A stretch of 64,000 nt of DNA from Leucaena leucocephala (GCA_037074615.1 CM073527.1:4800848-4864847), one strand, 5' to 3'; positions 47,186-60,240 are shown, counted from the stretch's first letter. A program made the numbers and translations. The notes: generated by a model not told the origin, from the letters alone.

Positions 47186-50090
47186 TCCATGTTAAATATA
47201 ACCAAAACTAACTCATCAAAAAGTTACGAGGGAGCTTTGAATATGTCTTACCAATATCAGATACAGATTTCATGATTGTCAGAGTCTTGTTTCCGTTTTG
47301 GTGATTCTCTAAGACTTTGGTTCTTATGATTCTCGCAGGTGATGCATGGTATGAATTACTTTGATGTAGTGAACACCTAAAGACTTAAAGGTGATGCATA
47401 GTATGAATTACTTTAATGGGTGTTGTTGACAGTTTTAAGGTCTGAATTATTAATTATTGAAGCTTGTAACTGATTATCAATTACTGTCTTGATGTTTCAA
47501 GAATGTCAAACTGGTGTTTTAAGTGTTACAATATGATTAAGGACTTTAGAATGTTAAATATAGAGTTGGAAATTTTCATATTTGAGGAGGAGGACGTTAG
47601 TGTTTGGTTTTGCTTTATATTATGAGCTAAAATGATTTTCTGAAAGTGATTATTACTTTGGATGAGAACTTGTTATGGAAAAATGAATGGATTCTTAAAG
47701 TTCTAAAGTATTGGCGTTAACTTAGAACTTGTGAATGGATTTTTTACTAATTTGAAAATTGTTCATATTGAATCCATAACTTTACGATTTCTTCTTTAAG
47801 GACTATGGAAGGTGCTTGAAATTTTAAAATATAAAATATTATGAATGATGATGTTTAACTAGGAGTTTTGAATCTAAAATAGTTTAGAGGTATCTAAGAT
47901 AATATTTTTAAAGCTGGAAATTAATTTAAAGATTTCGTATATAATGCTTTCAAGAGTTGTACAATGATTTTTAAAGTGTTTAAACACAAAGTGGTTTGAG
48001 AATTATATAAGTGTTGTTCATATATGTGTTTATATATACACACACACACATACATTGGTTGTTGAAATTATAGTTCTAAATAACTTATAAAGCATATAAT
48101 TGTGTTTGAGTGTCGTAAAAGATAAAATTAAACGAAGGTGTTTTAGAAAGGAAATGGGAGAATTTTGTTGATTAAGATTTTAGTAGATTTCTACAAAGTT
48201 ATAGTTGGGGGATAATGATGTTATTTGCACGAAAGGGAAATAAGGTTGAAGCATATTGAAAGCTATAAAATATGATAAATTATAGCTATAGGGATTACTA
48301 GGTGAGTGAATAACATCCAATGATAATAATATTTTTAATAATATCTTACAACTTATTATATTTTATTTAAAGTATCAATTTTTAAGTATTATTTTCTTAA
48401 AACATGTTTGTTGGAATTATGTAGTTATTCTTTGATATTTGAATGTTTAGCTAAAATAATGACGTTAATTACTTAAGTGTTTTGCATAATCTTATTCTTT
48501 ACAAATTTGTATGCATGAGAATTTAAAAGAAATTTTGCGCAATGATTTTTATGCTAGGGTCCTTGATTATGGAATATTCTTTATGAGATTTCAATATTGA
48601 AAGATCTTGTTATTTATTAATGTTAAATTGACCCCATGTATGTTTGGAAATATTTTTGGAGAGGATTGAATACATAATACTAGTTATTAATAGCAGTACT
48701 GTTAGTCCTTGGCGCGCTATGGTTAAAAATTGAGCTTGCTTAATAATCATGGGCATAGTATTCACGCTTGATATTCGTGAGTTTTGTACCTACGCTTGTT
48801 TCGTGGCTTTGAGTCATGCTTGGTTAGTTACCCTTGTAGACTATGTGCCCACACTTGTTTTTGGGGCTTTGAGCTGTGCTAGAACGGTTACTTACCCTTA
48901 TGGACTGTTTGTGTACCCATGTCTTCATGGCTTTGACCCATGCTTGAATGGTTAGTTATCATCGTGGATTGTGTGTCTATGTTTGTTATTTTGTTCTATG
49001 GAAGTCCTATGAAAAGATGAGATTTGAGGATTATCGTTTTAAACTGATTTTCTTAAATAATATGTTTTACTTGTTATTTGGATTGATTTGATTAATGATT
49101 TTTATGCAATTTCGTTTTTGCTATAACTATATAATTTGGAAATTGAGATTTATCATCAAGCCTTACTATTCAAAGTTTAAATATGATTTAAAGTATTTCT
49201 TTTATTATTTTATTTATTTCTATTAATGGGATGTTATTCACTGAAATATTATTTTGGCCTCAGCTAGCACCGTTGACCTTGCACCTCTAGCAAAATAGAG
49301 AAGGCCCTTATGGCTAATCAAAACTTATAAATACTCCATGTAGTCTATAGGAATTCATGTCTTCTTTTATCTTTTCGAGATGTAAAAATATGTGTTCAAA
49401 TATGAAAATTAAAAATGACTATGCATGTATAAGATTATTACTATATTAATTATAATAGATGAAAGCTTACAGAATGTGAGTTCTCACATATTTTATGCCG
49501 TTCACCCTTTGAATTTTAGGGCATGACATTGCAAATATAAAAATAATATGCAGGAAAAAGCCATAAACTTGGTTTCATTCTGCTTCTCATTTTACATTAG
49601 AATAAGTCAGATGTATCATGAATAGGAAACCGGAGTTTAGCCTGTTGTGAATTGCGCTTTCTGTATCCAAATTTACTTTTATACCTAGTTGCACCTTCAA
49701 TTTGAGCATTAAGGGAAGTCTCATCTATGCAGTGACTCAAGTGAGAACCTTACCTTATTAGATGCTTTACTTACTGGATGAGATGCTAATCAAGCATTTT
49801 TCTGCTTATTCACCCGTGGTAGGGTAAATTATGTATGAAAGTCCACGGTAACTTTGTGGAACTTAGCACATGAAACACAAGATGCTTCCCTTTTTGTTCC
49901 AACTCCCGGATCAAAGTGAGCAACCCTTAAACATTGCAAGATTAATAAATATGCAGAATAACTCTTCAAATTGGATTCATTCTACTCTTAATCTTTCCCT
50001 TTAATTTGAGGTCTTCGGTAACATGCACCTAGAATGAAACATTTAATGCTCTAGTGTTACTAAACAGCGCTTGGTTTCTCTCATGCATAA
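47186..50090. other. Non-coding stretch with LTR-like and tandem-repeat sequence
   Basis: A degenerate tandem repeat of 60-64 bp with at least three units (each containing GGCTTTGA...TGCT) occupies about 48800-48990. A GGGCATGACA string at 49520 resembles a plant LTR 3' end. A direct repeat near 47340-47410 (GGTGATGCATxGTATGAATTACTTT) is present. No open frame of interest. Confidence 0.4.
48800..48990. repeat. Degenerate tandem repeat, period 60-64 bp
   Basis: Units begin at about 48805, 48865 and 48929 with GGCTTTGA and share (A/C)CCTT.T.GACT-like and CC(C/A)ACACTTGT-like words. They create a misleading plus-strand frame at 48749-48955. Confidence 0.65.
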
Positions 50091-51240
50091 TGTAACATCC
50101 CTCTTTATAACCTTCATAGTATGCGATTGGAAGTGTATTTGATTAGCTAAAGTATTACTTTGGTTTAAAAATTAAAAATTTACAACTTGGTTATTAGGTA
50201 TTGTTCATTGTTCATTTTCCAGATTTGGTAATCTGACTTTGAAAAATCATAATTAATTTCAGAAAAATTGTATGGAGGTGCTCCAAATTTATACTTACTT
50301 TCATTGATCTTTAAGGGAAAAAATATAAATTTAAAGTTTTATTGGATCAATCAATACAATTAATTCGTAAAATTTACTGTTCATATAGTCATTTCTAGAA
50401 TTTTTAGATTGTGAGCCTCAAATTTAAAAATTTATTTCTCTTAGCACACACATCCAATTAGGAAAAAATACCCATGCTTTTAAATCTTGGGATGTGTACT
50501 ACATACCCACCAAATTTTGTGGCCAAACTCATTCATTTATTAGGTCAAACTAGAGCTGTCACAACTGCTCCAGGTATGAATTTGCCATTCCAACTTCTTT
50601 CTTTAATTCTCATTAATTATTTTAGTATGCATAAATCATCCTCTTGCCTTCTCATATATTTGTATACATCATATAAAAATTCCATAATTATTCCAATACA
50701 TGTCTATCTCATAAATTGGCACATTACATAGCATTTACATTAATGGATAATATAGATTACATAGATTTAATATTAATTATATAGATTATATATATTCATT
50801 ATATAGATTTAATCAAATAATTAAGTACTTTAAATAAAAAATATATATTACTTTTATTAATTCCCAAGATTCCTCCTTCTATACTATGATCTTCTTCCAG
50901 TCTTTCATAAAAATGGCCAACAAGGTCTACTACTTGCTAACTAGGTGCACATACTTACTATACAGCTGGCCCCTCCCCTTGTCTGTTGGCCCAAATTATT
51001 CAGTGACACAACCACATATCTACTAGTCATCATGGTGAGCTATCTAGGATTAAGCCTCCTAATGGACCTGTTCCCTTAAAAATAAAATAAAAAATTAATA
51101 ATTTAAGAAATACAATAAATAAACAAAATAAAAAAATAACTTCAGAAATAATTGAGAACTAAATTTCTATTCTTATATGAAAATGTGGGGTATTATCTAG
51201 ATCTGGATCATGATTTGATTTGTTGAGAGAATTTGGCAGA
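50091..51240. other. Possible LTR remnant
   Basis: TGTAACATCCCTCTTTATAA at about 50091 has the form of a Ty3/gypsy LTR start. The segment 50400-50580 is similar to 63190-63370 (CATCCAATTAGG, AAATCTTGG, CCACCAAATTTT and CATTTATTAGGT words). No matching LTR end or internal region was found. Confidence 0.35.
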
Positions 51241-51855
51241 TCTTTACTTCACAACTCGCTAAAAGTGACAAAATGAGGACATTGGGGTTTATATATAGAT
51301 TGCATATTTCTAGTGGTTGTCTCTATAACTATTAGAAAATGCAAACCCTAAACCATCCGCCTTTCCTACTCATGCCACATGTCGGGACCTCTCGAGAAAC
51401 CAACACATTTCTAGCTTTGTTTAAGCAACTGCTAGAAATATTATCCACAATTTATAGCTGTTGTCTCATAGACACTAAAAATTTTGATAACTGTTACCCT
51501 AGCTACCCCTGCTCCTACCACGTGCCACGACTCCTTGAGAAACCAACATAAAACTGCTAAAAAATATGGTAACTTTCTGAATTCTCTATCTTTTTCCCTA
51601 ACGAAATTGCTAGAAATGGACTGCTGGAAATGTGGCACCAACTTTACGCCATATCGTGCTAGTACTTGTTGTAGCCTTTTTCTTGCAGTTGGGGCTGGAC
51701 CACTAAAAAATTGAGGGGCCAACAACCATTCTAGTTAAAATGGTTAGAATTTTTAGCAGTTTGTTATATAACCGCAAAAAATCCTGTTAGTTTCTAGTGG
51801 TTTATATCAATAGCTAGAAACTAACCGCTATCAACAACCATTTTTTTGTAGTGAA
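51241..51855. mobile_element. CACTA-type terminus and subterminal repeats, partial
   Basis: The right end on the minus strand reads CACTACAAAAAAATGGTTG (51855-51837). Subterminal CTAGAAACTAACxG and CCACTAGAAA words recur at 51745-51830 and 51310. A left terminus is not found, so boundaries are approximate. It abuts the 3' end of the kinase pseudogene and probably truncated it. Confidence 0.45.
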
Positions 51856-53273
51856 TTAATGATCCGATTAAAGAAGTTGCTTGCAATTATAAGAGTGTAT
51901 ATGACCGTAAAAGCAAGCAATACACTATATATAAAGTTTTCAAGATCATATACCAACACAAGTCTAGCTTGGTTGAAAATCAAATCTCCAAGATGTCTTT
52001 CTATGATTATTTCTAATATCACCGCTCCAAAATTATAAACATCACACTTTTCAGTCACAACTAGAGTGTATGCAAGCTTTGCAGTAGACAAAAAGTCAAA
52101 TAAATTATGTACTTATCCCAAAGTAAGTAATTGTACAAATAAAATATAACACTATAAGAGAAGCAGTAGATAATTGGAAAAAGCTAACTTGGAGCAACAT
52201 AACCATAAGTACCAACTAGAAGAGTTTGATTAGATGTATTTGGATTTTTGATTCTAGCTAGATGTTCCAAAGTTAGATAGAAAAGCCTCCATCTTTTAGT
52301 TCAACAATACATTATTTCTTGTTATGTCTCGACAGATAATTGGAAGAGCACAATGATGATGCATGTAGAACAAAGAATTTGCTATTCCTTTGATGCCATT
52401 CACTCTCTTACTCCAGTCCAACTCTCTAGCTTGGTCATCATTATTCAAGACATAAAAGAGGCTTCCTCTCTCCATGTATTTATAGATTAGAAACATGCAT
52501 TGATTATGCAAACAAAATCCATGAAACTTTATAATATTGTGATGTCAAATTTCACTTAATATCTTTACTTCATTATGAAAACTCGTGGCAAAAGATGGAT
52601 TTTCATATTCTCTTGTATGAAGCTTTTTCAATGCTACATTTTTTCCACTAGGAGGTTCTCCGCTATAAATGCTTCCATGCGCTAATTACAATACAATATT
52701 TGAAGTCAAAGTCCTCTATCTATTGCTTCAATGATATCTTCATATGCAATTTTTCGCATCATAATTCTATATGGAAAACAAATTTTTTGTCTCTCTTCTC
52801 TTAGTTACGGATTTCTTCTTCTTTCTTAAATATTGAAATAAGATGAAACCCACAACAAATATGTTGAAAAGAAAAATTGTCAAAGGAATAATGATTTTAG
52901 ACAAAGACTTTAAACCTTTAAATATGAAATCATGCATCTTGTGTAGACCAAGTAATTCCTTATTCCCATCGAAAATGTCATGAGGAAAGGAGGCATAAAC
53001 TTCACTTAGAACATAGCCACTGAGAAGATTGTATGACAAAATGATGAAGTTCAACTTACCAAGTTCTCTAGGTATACTACTAGAGATATTGTTGTAGCTC
53101 AAATCAATGTTAGACTTTGGTGGAACACTGCATAAACTAGATGGTAATATTCCACGGAATTTTTTGTGATTAAAGTCACCATAAAAATGAAAATAATCAA
53201 AATGTAGGGCGCTTTTCCACTCAACACTTTGGTTGATTCATCTCAACAACTTTTCCCAAGTCATGGCAACATA
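51831..53273 (-). pseudogene. MIK2-like LRR receptor kinase pseudogene
   Basis: Minus-strand order: terminal LRRs (FRGILPSSLCSV, DLSYNNISSSIPRELGKL, LSYNLLSGYV; 53160-53010), a transmembrane segment (about 52900-52830, IIIPLTIFLFNIFVVGFIL), then the kinase. Kinase motifs include the Gly loop GTGAHGSIYSG, the VALKKLH lysine (about 52640) and CMFLIYKYMERGSLF (52495). The catalytic loop is CRDITRNN (HRD has become CRD), and the DFG position reads NFG after a stop. A frameshift precedes GTYGYVAPS, and after a probable intron LAYTLVVTEKCDVYNFGAV follows (52085-52030). The family is the MIK2/At4g08850-type LRR-XII-like receptor kinases, cell-surface peptide sensors. The N-terminus is cut by the CACTA element and the C-terminal third is missing. 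Multiple stops make it non-functional. Confidence 0.8.
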
Positions 53274-56200
53274 CACCACTAGAAAAAAAAAATACTTTTT
53301 ACAGTGCTACTTCATGGCAGTTATAAGCAAAACTAACTTTAAAAAAAATGTGTTGGCATTTTCATAAATAAGTTTTATTTTAAAATAATTTTCACGACGA
53401 TTTTTATCAAAACCACTGTGAAAGATACTTTTAATAGCGGTTCTAAGGAAAATCACAGTTAAAAGTGTTCCACCTAAGTTTAAAAACCTCTGGTGGAATA
53501 AAAGTTATAACAAGGTTTTAACATGGTGATAACTACTTTTAATAGCTGTTTTTACAAAACACTTGTTAAAATTCTTTAGTAGGGACTTTTAATGGCGGTT
53601 TTGTGACAAACCTCCATTAAAAGGCCCAGAAATTTTAAAAACCCTGGACCCAATTTCAATTTTAGTTTCACTTTTCACATCTGTTTGTGGTCCCATTTCT
53701 CTGCCCACCATCACAGACTTGGATGAAGGTCAATTTCCTATGTTTTCCCCTATATTTGGTGCCCATTTCTGTTCCCAATGTCATTCTCTGTCGTCTCCAT
53801 CGTGAAAGTCATAAGTCACCTGTTTAACTTATTCATTTGCTAATCTTTCTTGCTTTTTTGGTTGTTTGTTATTTATAAACTGTAATACATCATATGGGCG
53901 ATCATCTTTATATTAAAGACTTGTTTTTTGTAGTGTTGGTTTGTTACATTGGTTCATATTTGTTTGGGGGTACGGTTTTGCTTATTTTTTTTTTGAATTT
54001 ATAGGTGTATTTTTTCTAATTGTTCGGTTGTTTGTTGTTTACAAAATCATATGGGAAATGTTCTTTATTAAAGACTTAGTTTTTGTAGTGTTTGGACTAT
54101 TACATTAGTTCATATTTGTTTGTGGGTGCTTTTTTACATATTTTTTAAATTTGTGGGTATCTTTTTGCTAATTGTTAAGTTGTTTGTAGTTTATAAAATC
54201 ATATAGGCTATCTTCTTTATTAAAGATGTGATTTTTGTCGTGTTTGGACTGTTACATTGGTTCCTATTTATTTATTAGTTTTTTTGCAAATTTTAAAAAA
54301 TAACACATTGTTATTGGACTATTTTGTTGTTAAAAGGCTTATTCAATACATCGGTTCCTATTTGTTCAACACATTGCCAATTTTTATAGTGCTTATTTAT
54401 TCATTAAGTCCTATTGGTTTAGTCAATACCTTTTGTTGTTAATAAATTTTGGTTAAGAAGAAACTTGATTGGCAAGTTTGATAGGTTTGGTTATTATTTA
54501 GGATTATTTATTGTTTGTAATAAATGTTTATTTAATTATGAAATTGATTGCATGATTACTATTTATAATTTTTACCTTTATTTATTATTTTTAAAATAAA
54601 GCATGGACGGTTTTAGTTAAGATGATTCTAGTCAGCAAGGCAAAAAAAGAGGAAGATGCCTAACCTATATGAAACGGGTGGTTAAGATAGATGATGTGAC
54701 ACACCCCAAGAAGTTGCCGATAGAGTTTGATTATGACATGAAGGCAATTGGTGACAATGGGGCATTGCTTAATAGTTATGTGGGCTATATAGTACGCGCT
54801 AAGATTAGCATCATGAACACCAATTGGAGGGTAATAAACATGAAAGACAAGGATATGATTTATGACAACATTTTGGTACATTTTTTAATTCTATGTTTCA
54901 CCTATCTATTTTAGTTATTAATTACTTTTGTCCCTTATTGCAGCTTTATTTTATTTATTTTTTATACTTCACTACAACAACATTTTGATATTCTGCCACA
55001 ACAAGCATGAGGCATCGCATCTTAAAGTAATATGATGAATGGTAGAGAGACTTGAAGTTCAACCTTGCAAAAGACTACCTTCGAGGATGTAAGATGAGAG
55101 AGTATCCAAAGGACACATACCTCAATCTTAGTGACAAAGCATGGACATTGTTTTGTCAATGGGGGGAAGATAATACTTATAAGGTTTGATATGTGTAAAC
55201 TTACATTTTAATTTAGTTAGTAATGAATGCACATTTAATTAACTAATCTAACTTTTTTTCATTTTCATAGGCTATGAGTAAGAGGAATAAGAAATTAGCC
55301 AAGAAGAATATGTACCAGTATTACATGTCTCAGGGGATACAGTGTTCTAGAAAACAAAAGATGGAAGAGCAGTTACAAGTTGTGCAAAAAGCTACTGCAT
55401 CAAACCCTGCTATATCCATCCAATGTTTATCTCGCCAATAAAAATGGAAGGCGGCGAGGGTTAAGAAGGGACAATACATCATTCTAGAAGTTTCTATTGT
55501 TGTTGAGAGGATTGTAAGTAATTAATTTAAATTGTAAGAATTTATACATTATTACGTGCTCTTCAATTATTTTAAGTTGATTACTTGTTTGTTGTAGGAT
55601 GCACTGGAGGAACAAGCAACCCATGGGTATTTCATTCCTAAAAAATGAATAAATATCTTGGACACAACTATTGGGAGGCCTAACCACCTAGGTTAAGTAA
55701 GAGGGCCCCCTAAAGGAGTTATCCGTTAAGAGTTTGTTTGCTTCGCATCACGAAGAAGTATAGCCTCCGTAGACATGGTGTCCAGAGATTAGCTCTAAAA
55801 GGTTCAAGATGATCTTATTGCTCAACTTACCGCACAACATACTGCATAGTATCAAGTGGAGTTACAAATAATACGTGAGAATATGGATGCCATACTCCAA
55901 AAATCTGTCGATGCCAGACTTAATGAGGCTGTGGATGATACTCAGCTAAGCCATGATGATCATAGGCCTTCCCACTGCCAGCCTATATTCAGAGGTAACA
56001 AATATTCACTTATTTTTAAGGCACATTTAACATGTATTTTATCTTACGTAATTTCTTTCATATTTTCAGGGTTCTCCTGTGGTGACTAGTGGGAAGGTCA
56101 ACAACAATAAGAAGGAGAAGTTTATCTCCTAACCATCTAATCCTTACCCCTAACCCTAAGAAGACTGAAGACAATGGGGAAGATGGTGGTCTCTTTATTA

Positions 56201-58096
56201 TGACACATAAAGGGACTACAGCCCTTACTGCTTATGCTATTGTGTACCTTGCTGCCACAACAATTCACCATAAGAGAATTTTGCATGATAGAGCCAAGGT
56301 GATGGTACATGCTATTAGAAAAAGTTTTGGTACTACATCAGTTCCCTGCCCCATTGATGAGGTCCACATATTGGACGATGCTCTAGGGCAGTTTATTCTA
56401 TGGCCAACACATCTGATCAAATTGAGGAAGGGGGTCACACCAGAGCTAGTACCAGAGAAGCAAATATTGAAGGAGCCGAAACCAAAAAAGGTGCCATAGA
56501 AGTCAAAGCTAAAGAGGGTAAAAATAGACAAGCTCCAACCTCTTCATCATAACATATCCTCAAGATATGACAATATGACAACTCTTCATACTTTGGAAGA
56601 TCATATGAAGAAAGCACTTTGTTTCACAATTCCACCAGGGATTTTGAGTACAGAGGAGCTTTATAAATTCACCCTGGACATGAATGATATAGTGTAATTC
56701 CTAAATTTTCATAATACTAGATTTGCTGTCATCGAGTTAGCCATATTGTAACTTGTAAGTTGCAAATTTATTTTAATACTTTATATTTTATCATTCGTGC
56801 ACTAACTCTTTTCTCTTTTGAATAACAACCACTTCTATTGCAAATGCCTACACGAGGTAAAAGGAAACATATATGGCTTCATGTGTCCACAAAATATCTA
56901 AGAGAAGCACTGATAGGAGCTCGAGAATGATATACATGGTCAATGTCATGACTCGAATTAAGAGGATGATATATTTTATACCTTATATTAAAGGGTAAGT
57001 ATACTCTTATACTTGGCACACACATATACATATTATAATGAAATGATATATAAGGTTATTGATATTTTGTAGTATATATTAGACTGTGCTTGTCATTGAC
57101 CCTTAAGACAATGTGGTGTACTGGTTCGATTTAATGTTTGGACAGCTATATCTCGACATTGTATCAATCGTCAACACGTGAGTTTTTCTTTATAGATTTA
57201 TTAAGCATATAATTTAGCAAGTTATACGATATCTTTTTTCCAATTGGTGATAGGACTGTGCAAGGCGTCAATCTTTTTAGAGCCCATACACATAGTACTA
57301 ATCATACATGGATTTTTCCTACAGTAAGTTGTTTTCAACTAATTAAGTTTCATTTTCTTATAAATTTATTAGTTATAAAGATAGTCTATAATGTGCTCTA
57401 TATTTTTCTATTTTGTTAGCATCATCGTCAACCTAGCGGTGTTAAATGCAGATACTGTGTGATCTATTACATTCATGAGATCATTGAGATAGGGCTCATG
57501 GAGAACTTACACGAGGTATGAAGATGACAAGATTAATGTTTAGTGATTCTTTAATTTAATCACATATTTAATACTTACCTATTACTTCTAACTTGCAGTC
57601 GTTCGACAACAATATGAGCTATAAAGATGACCTAATTAACTCAATGAGGGGTGATTTGGCAAGAATAATACTTTTAAACATGCCTTGAAGTGAAGTACTT
57701 GTCAAAATTTTTGATAAATTTTTAGTCAATAGCTTTTTAACTTATTTAGTATTGATCATTCAACCATTTTCTTTTTGGATATATGATGTACAAATACCTA
57801 TTTGATTCATTGCAAGATTACTAATTTGGATTATTTTGTTACAATTTAATTTGAATTTTCGTATTGCTGACTTTATGCTTTGTTTCTTAAAAAAAAAAAA
57901 TATAACATTCCACAATGGTTAAACTGAGAACTACTGTAGAAAGATTAAAAAGAAAAAAAAACTAAAAGCAATCTTGTCACATCGGTTTTTGCCTAAAACC
58001 GTTGTTATTTATAATGGTAGTAAAATTTATGCCGGTTATAAAACTGTCGTGAAATGTCACTTTTAACTACCATTAAAGTTTTTTTTTCTAGTAGTG
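53274..58096 (+). mobile_element. CACTA (En/Spm-type) transposon, 4.8 kb, decayed
   Basis: The left terminus CACCACTAGAAAA and the complement of the right terminus, CACTACTAGAAAA, match at 12 of 13 bases. Flanking triplets ATA and GTA are an imperfect 3-bp duplication. Subterminal regions (53290-53640 and 57975-58080) hold many related TTTAATGGCGGTT/AACCGCC-type motifs. The interior encodes a degenerate protein with plant CACTA-associated domains (see the pseudogene at 54600-57690). It lies directly against the upstream end of the MIK2-like pseudogene. Confidence 0.85.
54600..57690 (+). pseudogene. CACTA-associated protein: transposase_24-like, DUF8039-like and Ulp1-like regions
   Basis: Plus-strand exons in order: KRVVKIDDVTHPKKLPIEFD with GALLNSYVGYIVRAK (54669-54880), DYLRGCKMREYPKDTYL and AMSKRNKKLAKKNMYQYY (55050-55330) resemble the plant transposase_24 (Ptta/En/Spm) family. 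A coiled-coil-like stretch (55856-55960) follows. Then comes a segment ending DALGQFILWPTHLI (about 56220-56420), like the DUF8039 module. At 56940-57680, FIPYIKG, LVIDP, NVVYWFDLM and SGVKCRYCVIYYIHEII recall the Ulp1 (C48) cysteine protease fold, with the usual catalytic His not obvious. Several stops interrupt it and GT/AG introns are plausible. Such proteins accompany plant CACTA elements; this copy is dead. Confidence 0.65.
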
Positions 58097-58740
58097 GTAT
58101 CTCAACAACAAGTTCTCAATATAGATATTCTGGTTCATTTTTAAAATGGTTTTTGATTTTATTATTAAAACGTAGTAACATTTTAGTTGAGATCACAATA
58201 TGCGTATAAAATGACTTTGAAAGAATTTAGAAAGTTCATTATTGGTCCACGTTGGTCGGGTCAAAGTCGCTGGACTACATACGTCCAATGACATATGGAC
58301 ATATATAATCATATAGTGCGAGACGAGCTATAAATTGCTTCTAATTCTCTAATTATTTTTTCTAACTCTATTTGTCTATTTCTTACTTGATTATTATTAT
58401 AAGACTATTAATAGAGATAATTTAAAAAATAATTAATAAATATAAGAAGTATATCTTATATTTAAAACCAAAGTCAATTAATTTGATTAGATTAAGAAAA
58501 TTAATTAAGTTAGTTAATATGATACGTTTTTTCTAAAACATCTCAATTTTTTTTCCTAAACTCCATCCCTCCATCTCTTTTAATTATTTGTGAGAAAATA
58601 TCAAATATAGACAATTGAAGAAAAAGTTGATAAATATAAGCAATCATTACAGGTACCAAATTAAGGCTAAGCCATATGTGTAAATGGTGAAATTTACAAT
58701 AGATGTAATAAATTAATATCACAAAATCCTCATGCATACG
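58097..58740. other. Flank of the CACTA element with a dispersed AT-rich repeat
   Basis: 58370-58640 contains two related AT-rich segments that resemble 1600-1990 (TTGATTATTATT, ATATCTTATATTTA, TTAGTTAATATGA and TTTTTTCTAAAACAT words). The 58240-58340 part is GC-richer with a TATAAATT string and might be an old promoter. No gene supported. Confidence 0.4.
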
Positions 58741-60240
58741 TATTAGTAAATTATTATGTACAAAATATGGTTCATTAAGTCAATGGGTAAGGAGAGAAAC
58801 TTTATCTGAACTGTTTAAACATAAACTTTAAACATTTACCTACCATAAAGTAGTGTGAGCAGAATAGAAGAAAAGAATTTGAAGAAAGTTGGAAAATCTC
58901 TCCGTGCATTTGATCATTTGATGGATATCCTAAAGAATAATAGAGCTTGGCAAAAAAAAAAAAAATAAAGCTAGAAAATACTAGGTTACAATCAGAATTT
59001 CCACAACAAGTTACTCTCCAATAAGTATATACTACAAAGCTGGCTACTCACATGAGTTGAATAAAGAATACGATTCTTTCAAGTGGAGGCCATAGATATA
59101 TTATGGCCCATACATAGTTCAGTTAAAAATATTAAAATAATGTTTGAAATTTTCTTGAGTAGAGAATTGTCTTTGTTCTTTTAGGCACCCATAAGTGCTT
59201 GTGACTAATTTTGGAAATAGGTATAGGAATTTTTTCACAAATTCATTAACGTTGTTGCCTTTGTGGCGCTTATGAAAAATCAAGTAAAAAGGCATTAGAA
59301 ATGATACATCCACATATATTATTAATTAATTTTAAATAGTTTATAATTTATACCTTTAATTCATGCTTCTAATCTCAACAATGGATTGATAAATCCTTTA
59401 TCAATATCAAAAGTCCCGAAAGCTTCCTTCCATAAACTCTCTTCGCATCATTAGTAGTCTAATCTTCATTGATAATAGCAGATTCCCATATGCACTTATC
59501 GATTTTATCACCCTAATAGAAATTACCCATTACATTTGTAGTTTTATCATTGTAGAGAATTTGCTACATTTCACATCTTTTAAATATTTACCTACCTGTT
59601 GAATGAATAGCTTAACTTATTTTGTATGTCCTACAAGAAGGGATGGCATATTGTCTCATCTAAAGGCACACTAAAAGTTATAAAAATATAGTTTATTCAT
59701 TCAAAATAAAAAGTTAGATATAAAAGACAAATTTATTTAAATCACACAAAAAAAACTACTTACATATTCTTCCTCTTTGTCATGTAATTACTAATAAAAT
59801 CCTCTAGTTCAGACAAAGTATTTAGTAGATCATTTTGATGACACATTTTACCAATTAGAATATTTTGCCGATGATTATCATTCATTTGATTCTTTAAAAA
59901 GGATGATTTTGTATTACAAAGTAGGCCATTGTGTACCTAAGGTTGGAAACATCCATGGCTTTGTTTTGAATAAGTTCTTCAGTCATGCGATCCAGCGAGG
60001 GTTAAGAATAGTCATCTACAGCTCTTAATAAATTTGTTACTAATTTTTGTAAAGAACATCATATTTTTAGTATAAATATATGTTATAAGATAAGAAAAAA
60101 AAAATTATTGAAATATTTACCCATTCTCGGATTGAGTTTGTCTTCTCCCTCTTTGAGCTATTGCAATTTCTTAAAATTGAAAATTTTTACTATAAATTTT
60201 TTCAGCGGATGAGGTTGTTATAAGTCTCTTACGAATGCAT
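58741..60240 (-). pseudogene. IRE1-like kinase/KEN relic, copy C
   Basis: Collinear with copy A from TTATTATGTACAAAATATGG (58752; 43190 in copy A) to the kinase part. Minus-strand motifs: KAMDVSNLRYTMAYFVIQ then NHPF (59965-59900), equivalent to AVDLFSLGCVLFF...HPFG of plant IRE1, and FPKLVTSTYGCLKEQRQFS (59215-59150), equivalent to the end of the KEN RNase domain. Stops and frameshifts are numerous. It is a single unit on the other side of the receptor-kinase/CACTA region. Confidence 0.6.

Noticed and set aside
48749..48955. 68-codon plus-strand frame
   Set aside because: Produced by degenerate tandem repeats; no conserved motif.
49520..50100. A complete small LTR element with an LTR end at 49520 and an LTR start at 50091
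   Set aside because: No primer-binding site, polypurine tract or matching second copy of either terminus could be found.
53240..58125. ATCTCAACAAC on both sides of the CACTA element as a long target duplication
   Set aside because: The left occurrence is about 24 bp outside the element end, and CACTA elements make 3-bp duplications; it is probably coincidence or a local repeat.
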